DNA of 64,000 nt from Marimicrobium sp913061115. GTDB taxonomy: Bacteria; Pseudomonadota; Gammaproteobacteria; Pseudomonadales; Halieaceae. Within the stretch, counting starts at the first letter, position 1, and each line of letters begins with the position of its first letter. Below are positions 61,152 to 64,000 of this stretch, in pieces. Below the pieces are notes generated by a model. That model saw only the letters and a list, made by a program, of their open reading frames with translations, made no database searches and was not told the origin of the DNA. The translations under genes and the position numbers were made by a program. The stretch lies in the NCBI RefSeq assembly GCF_047729875.1, contig NZ_CP159826.1, forward strand, positions 248,001 through 312,000, written 5' to 3'.

Positions 61152-62072
61152 CTAATGGCTGCGATTGATTCGCAGCGTTCTGTTTGCCCCTTCACAAAAC
61201 TCCCCCACTTCAGGTCGGTAGCGCCGCGAATCGATGCTTGCCTGCCAGCCTCCGCCAGTGCGTTCTATTTGATAGCGGTTGTAATGGGCGATATCTGCCC
61301 CGTGCAGTCCCAGGGCAGAGGCCGATGGGACAGCGATAATGGGCAGGCTGCCATGGCGAGTCTGTAGTTCGTTGTAATGTGCGCGGTGCCCGTGTCCGTG
61401 CAAAACCATTTCGGCGCCATGTTCCTCCAACAGGGCCTGTATTTCGGGTGCGTTGGTCAGGCGTTTACGCCACTTTTCTTTTCCCGCCACTGGACAATGA
61501 TGCAAATAGACGACCCGGAACAGGCCTGCATCCGCTGTGCGTTGCAATAGCGCCGGTAGCCTGTTCAATTGTTCGCTATCAATAGTGCCTGTGGCCATAA
61601 GAGGTGGCTTGGGGCAAGCGCTGGACAACCCGATAAAGGCGATGCCCTCGCGCACTCTCAGGCTGGGGAAGTTCACTGTTTCCCCTGCGGTGTTGTGGTC
61701 GTTATCTGAGGCCATATAGTCCTGCCATAAGGCGAAGGTCTCGCTCCAGGGTGCGGCAACACAAGCGTCGTGATTGCCCGGTACCAGCGCTATTTGGCCG
61801 GGATTACCCAGTTCCTGCAGCCACTGCCGAGCCTGTTCGAACTCCTGCGGCAAACCGATATGGGTCAGGTCGCCGGTGACGAGTAGTTGATCGAGCTCCG
61901 ATAACTCTAAGTCGCGCTGGAGTGCTTCGAGAACTTCCGTGCGGTGCTCGAAGCGGCGTTTTCTGCGCCAGGACAGGTAGCCTAGGCCCCGCTTACTAAA
62001 AAGGTCGCGCCCGCGCACTCCTTTCAGCGAACTGAGGTGGGGATCCGAGAGTTGTGCAAAGCACTGCGGCAT
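61152..62072 (-). CDS. Metallophosphoesterase
   Basis: A 306-residue calcineurin-like phosphoesterase. All five metal motifs appear: SDPHLSS (D-x-H), VTGDLTH (GD), VPGNHDA (GNHD), YLHHCP and LHGHGHRAHY (GHxH). The ATG at 62072 has GAGGAA upstream, better than the earlier ATG at 62099. The family includes UDP-diacylglucosamine (LpxH-like), cyclic-nucleotide and lipid phosphatases. Its position downstream of spt-murA suggests a lipid or headgroup phosphatase; this is inference. Confidence 0.88.
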   Translation of the reverse strand: MPQCFAQLSDPHLSSLKGVRGRDLFSKRGLGYLSWRRKRRFEHRTEVLEALQRDLELSELDQLLVTGDLTHIGLPQEFEQARQWLQELGNPGQIALVPGNHDACVAAPWSETFALWQDYMASDNDHNTAGETVNFPSLRVREGIAFIGLSSACPKPPLMATGTIDSEQLNRLPALLQRTADAGLFRVVYLHHCPVAGKEKWRKRLTNAPEIQALLEEHGAEMVLHGHGHRAHYNELQTRHGSLPIIAVPSASALGLHGADIAHYNRYQIERTGGGWQASIDSRRYRPEVGEFCEGANRTLRINRSH

Positions 62073-62158
62073 GGCTTGATGTTCCTCGTCGCCTGTCATT
62101 GTAGCATTTACCGATTAGCGCCTGACATCGGAACCAATAGTGCTGTGCTCGTTTGGTG

Positions 62159-63409
62159 TTAAGCGCGGCGGATGGAGGCCCCCAGCTCTGCTAGCTTCCT
62201 GTCGATATTGGCGTAACCACGATCGAGATGATAGACACGGTCGATGACAGTCTCGCCCTCGGCAGCCAGAGCAGCAATGATTAATGAGGCAGAGGCGCGC
62301 AAGTCAGTGGCCATAACCTGAGCGCCCTGCAGTCGCTCGCGACCCCGAACAATGGCGGTTCGGCCCTGCAACTCAATATCCGCTCCCATGCGTTGTAGCT
62401 CAGCGACGTGCATAAAGCGGTTTTCGAAGATGTTTTCTACTACCGTGGCAGAGCCTTCGGCCAACGCGTTGAGCGCCATGAATTGGGCCTGCATGTCGGT
62501 GGGGAAAGCAGGAAAGGGTGCTGTGTGTATATTGACTGCCTTACAGCGCTTGCCGTCAGTGTCGAGATGAATCCAATCTGGTCCCAGTTTCAGACGGCAG
62601 CCCGCCTGTTCAAGTTTGTCTAATACGTGCTGTAGATAGTCGGGATTGGTCTCCAGCACGGTGATACTGCCGCGCGTAGCAGCGGCAGCGGCTAGGAATG
62701 TTCCAGTTTCTATGCGGTCAGGCGGCACCTTGTGGGTGGCGCCGTGCAGGTGCTTGACGCCTTCGATGGTAATGGTGCTGGTGCCCGCGCCAGCAATGTG
62801 GGCACCCATAGATTGCAGTAACCGCGCCAGATCGCTTATTTCCGGCTCCATGGCACAGTTTTTTAGAGTTGTTACGCCCTCGGCTAGAGTGGCGGCCATT
62901 AGGAGGTTTTCAGTGGCTGTGACCGAAGGTACATCGAATGCGAAATGTGCCCCTCGCAAGCGCTTAGCCTTGGCTTTTATATAGCCCGCCTCGATACGGA
63001 TGTCTGCGCCCAGTGCCTGCAGTCCAACAATATGCTCATTGACGGGCCGTGAACCAATGGCGCAGCCTCCTGGTAGCGATACATCGGCTTCCCCAAAGCG
63101 GGCCAGCAGTGGGCCGAGGAGAAGGATTGAGGCGCGGATGGTCTTTACTAGCTCATAGGGTGCTCGTACCGAATGTATTTGGTTGCTGTCGAGGACCAGT
63201 TCGGTACCAGTGCGCTGCACTTGCGTGCCGAGCAATTCCAGCAGTTGCAACGCTGTGCCTATATCGCGCACGTCAGGTAAATTGCTGATGTGCAGGGGTT
63301 CGGCACTGAGCAAAGAGGCAGCAATAATCGGGAGGGCAGCATTTTTTGCACCTGCTACTGTGACCTCACCACGCAATGGGCCGTTACCCGTGATAAAAAT
63401 TTGTTCCAT
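62159..63409 (-). CDS. murA: UDP-N-acetylglucosamine 1-carboxyvinyltransferase
   Basis: A 416-residue MurA, the first committed step of peptidoglycan synthesis (PEP transfer to UDP-GlcNAc). The catalytic Cys116 lies in GGCAIGSRPV, the equivalent of Cys115 in E. coli, so it should be fosfomycin-sensitive. The N-terminal GPLRGEVTVAGAKNAALPI and C-terminal DLRASASLIIAALAAEGETV are typical. Its start shares one base with the stop of the upstream serine-palmitoyltransferase gene (TGATG). In most gammaproteobacteria murA sits near hisG; here it does not. Confidence 0.96.
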   Translation of the reverse strand: MEQIFITGNGPLRGEVTVAGAKNAALPIIAASLLSAEPLHISNLPDVRDIGTALQLLELLGTQVQRTGTELVLDSNQIHSVRAPYELVKTIRASILLLGPLLARFGEADVSLPGGCAIGSRPVNEHIVGLQALGADIRIEAGYIKAKAKRLRGAHFAFDVPSVTATENLLMAATLAEGVTTLKNCAMEPEISDLARLLQSMGAHIAGAGTSTITIEGVKHLHGATHKVPPDRIETGTFLAAAAATRGSITVLETNPDYLQHVLDKLEQAGCRLKLGPDWIHLDTDGKRCKAVNIHTAPFPAFPTDMQAQFMALNALAEGSATVVENIFENRFMHVAELQRMGADIELQGRTAIVRGRERLQGAQVMATDLRASASLIIAALAAEGETVIDRVYHLDRGYANIDRKLAELGASIRRA

Positions 63410-64000
63410 CAGTGTGCCTGTGTGCCGGTAATGAGGCCGGCAGATTTCAGGCCGGCATAGGCGGCGATGATGGCATCGATCTGCGCGCTCGTGTGGGCTG
63501 CGCTGACGCTATTACGCAGAAGGAAATTGGTCGAAGGTGAGGCTGGTGGGATAACCAAATTGACATAGACTCCAGCCTCCATCAGCGCCTTCCAGCAGTC
63601 GATTGTGCGTGAGCGATCCTCCATCGCCACCGCAACGACCGGGCTCGCGGTGGGGCCTACTGGGAGGCCCATAGACTTTAACCCCTGATAAAGACGGTTG
63701 CAGTTGTCCCACAATTTTGCCTGTAATTCGGGTTCAGCGGCAGTTATGCGCAACGCTTCGCGTGTGGAAGCGATGACAGAGGGTGAGGACGATGCGGTGA
63801 AGATATAGGAGTTGATGCAAAAGCGAATGGCCGCCAATTCCGCATGCCGGCTGACACAAAACCCACCGATGGCGCCCAGGCTCTTACTGAATGTCCCGCA
63901 AAAAAAGTCGACATCTGCTTCCACTCCAGCGGCTTGGGCTGCACCTCGTCCGGTAGCACCCATGACGCCCATGGAATGGGCTTCATCCACAAACAGATAG
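63409..64000 (-). CDS. spt: Serine palmitoyltransferase (alpha-oxoamine synthase), N-terminus outside window
   Basis: About 196 C-terminal residues of a PLP-dependent alpha-oxoamine synthase; the frame runs off the right edge (YLFVDEAHSMG at the edge). The PLP lysine is in GTFSKSLGAIGGFCVSRH. Segments YIFTASSSPSVIAS and EAGVYVNLVIPPASPSTNFLLR match bacterial serine palmitoyltransferase rather than BioF or KBL, from comparison with the Sphingomonas enzyme as I remember it. SPT makes 3-oxo-sphinganine from serine and a long acyl thioester. Its stop overlaps the murA start by one base. Confidence 0.85.
   Translation of the reverse strand, partial: YLFVDEAHSMGVMGATGRGAAQAAGVEADVDFFCGTFSKSLGAIGGFCVSRHAELAAIRFCINSYIFTASSSPSVIASTREALRITAAEPELQAKLWDNCNRLYQGLKSMGLPVGPTASPVVAVAMEDRSRTIDCWKALMEAGVYVNLVIPPASPSTNFLLRNSVSAAHTSAQIDAIIAAYAGLKSAGLITGTQAH

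Noticed and set aside
1..64000. CRISPR arrays, insertion sequences, phage genes and rRNA
   Set aside because: No regularly spaced repeats, transposase motifs or rRNA sequence seen on reading both strands.

Overview
The window looks like a chromosomal segment from a free-living, probably marine, gammaproteobacterium of the Halieaceae/Spongiibacteraceae kind. This is inferred from gene content and was not checked against a database. The evidence is a cbpA-cbpM pair, a gnd-zwf-pgl operon, murA, a TonB-dependent receptor, a wax ester synthase, carotenoid oxygenases, a P450, many SDRs and many exported esterase/beta-lactamase-fold lipoproteins. No rRNA, tRNA, CRISPR array, transposase or phage gene was recognised. 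Genes are densely packed, and stop/start overlaps of the GTGA or TGATG type are common.

1-25 kb is a catabolic and redox region. It holds the end of a Baeyer-Villiger-type flavin monooxygenase, a luciferase-like oxidoreductase, a PF10118-type putative metal-dependent hydrolase and several SDRs. It also holds a pectinacetylesterase/Notum-like lipoprotein, two carotenoid oxygenases (one a Tat lipoprotein), a very large lipoprotein with haem motifs and copper-monooxygenase-like histidine motifs, an amidase, a PQQ dehydrogenase fused to cytochrome c, two serine beta-lactamase-fold lipoproteins, a RIO-type kinase and a deazaflavin-dependent nitroreductase-family protein.

25-47 kb mixes housekeeping and accessory functions: esterases, a DoxX-like protein, an Sfp-type phosphopantetheinyl transferase, a TonB receptor followed by an MFS transporter, cbpA/cbpM, a P450 with a small membrane protein, the oxidative pentose-phosphate operon, a gluzincin-type peptidase, a WS/DGAT acyltransferase with a Lys-Pro repeat tail coupled to a lipase-like hydrolase, a glycine-zipper lipoprotein, an AsmA protein and another beta-lactamase-fold hydrolase.

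47-64 kb is the most interesting part. Read together, it looks like a bacterial sphingolipid (ceramide) and glycolipid locus. It contains a serine palmitoyltransferase (5' end outside the window), a GNAT-fold protein of the bacterial ceramide synthase type, an SDR of the ceramide-reductase type, a fatty acyl-AMP/acyl-ACP ligase, an FA2H/Scs7-like hydroxylase with its histidine clusters, two LpxL-like acyltransferases, a MobA-like nucleotidyltransferase, a metallophosphoesterase, two GT4 glycosyltransferases, an asparagine-synthase-like amidotransferase and an O-antigen-ligase-like protein. spt overlaps murA by one base, so first-step enzymes of sphingolipid and peptidoglycan synthesis appear translationally coupled. 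The putative ceramide reductase has no ATG/GTG/TTG start that keeps its Rossmann motif. It does have a CTG start inside a CTGA overlap with the ligase stop codon. No acyl carrier protein is visible; one may lie beyond the right edge.
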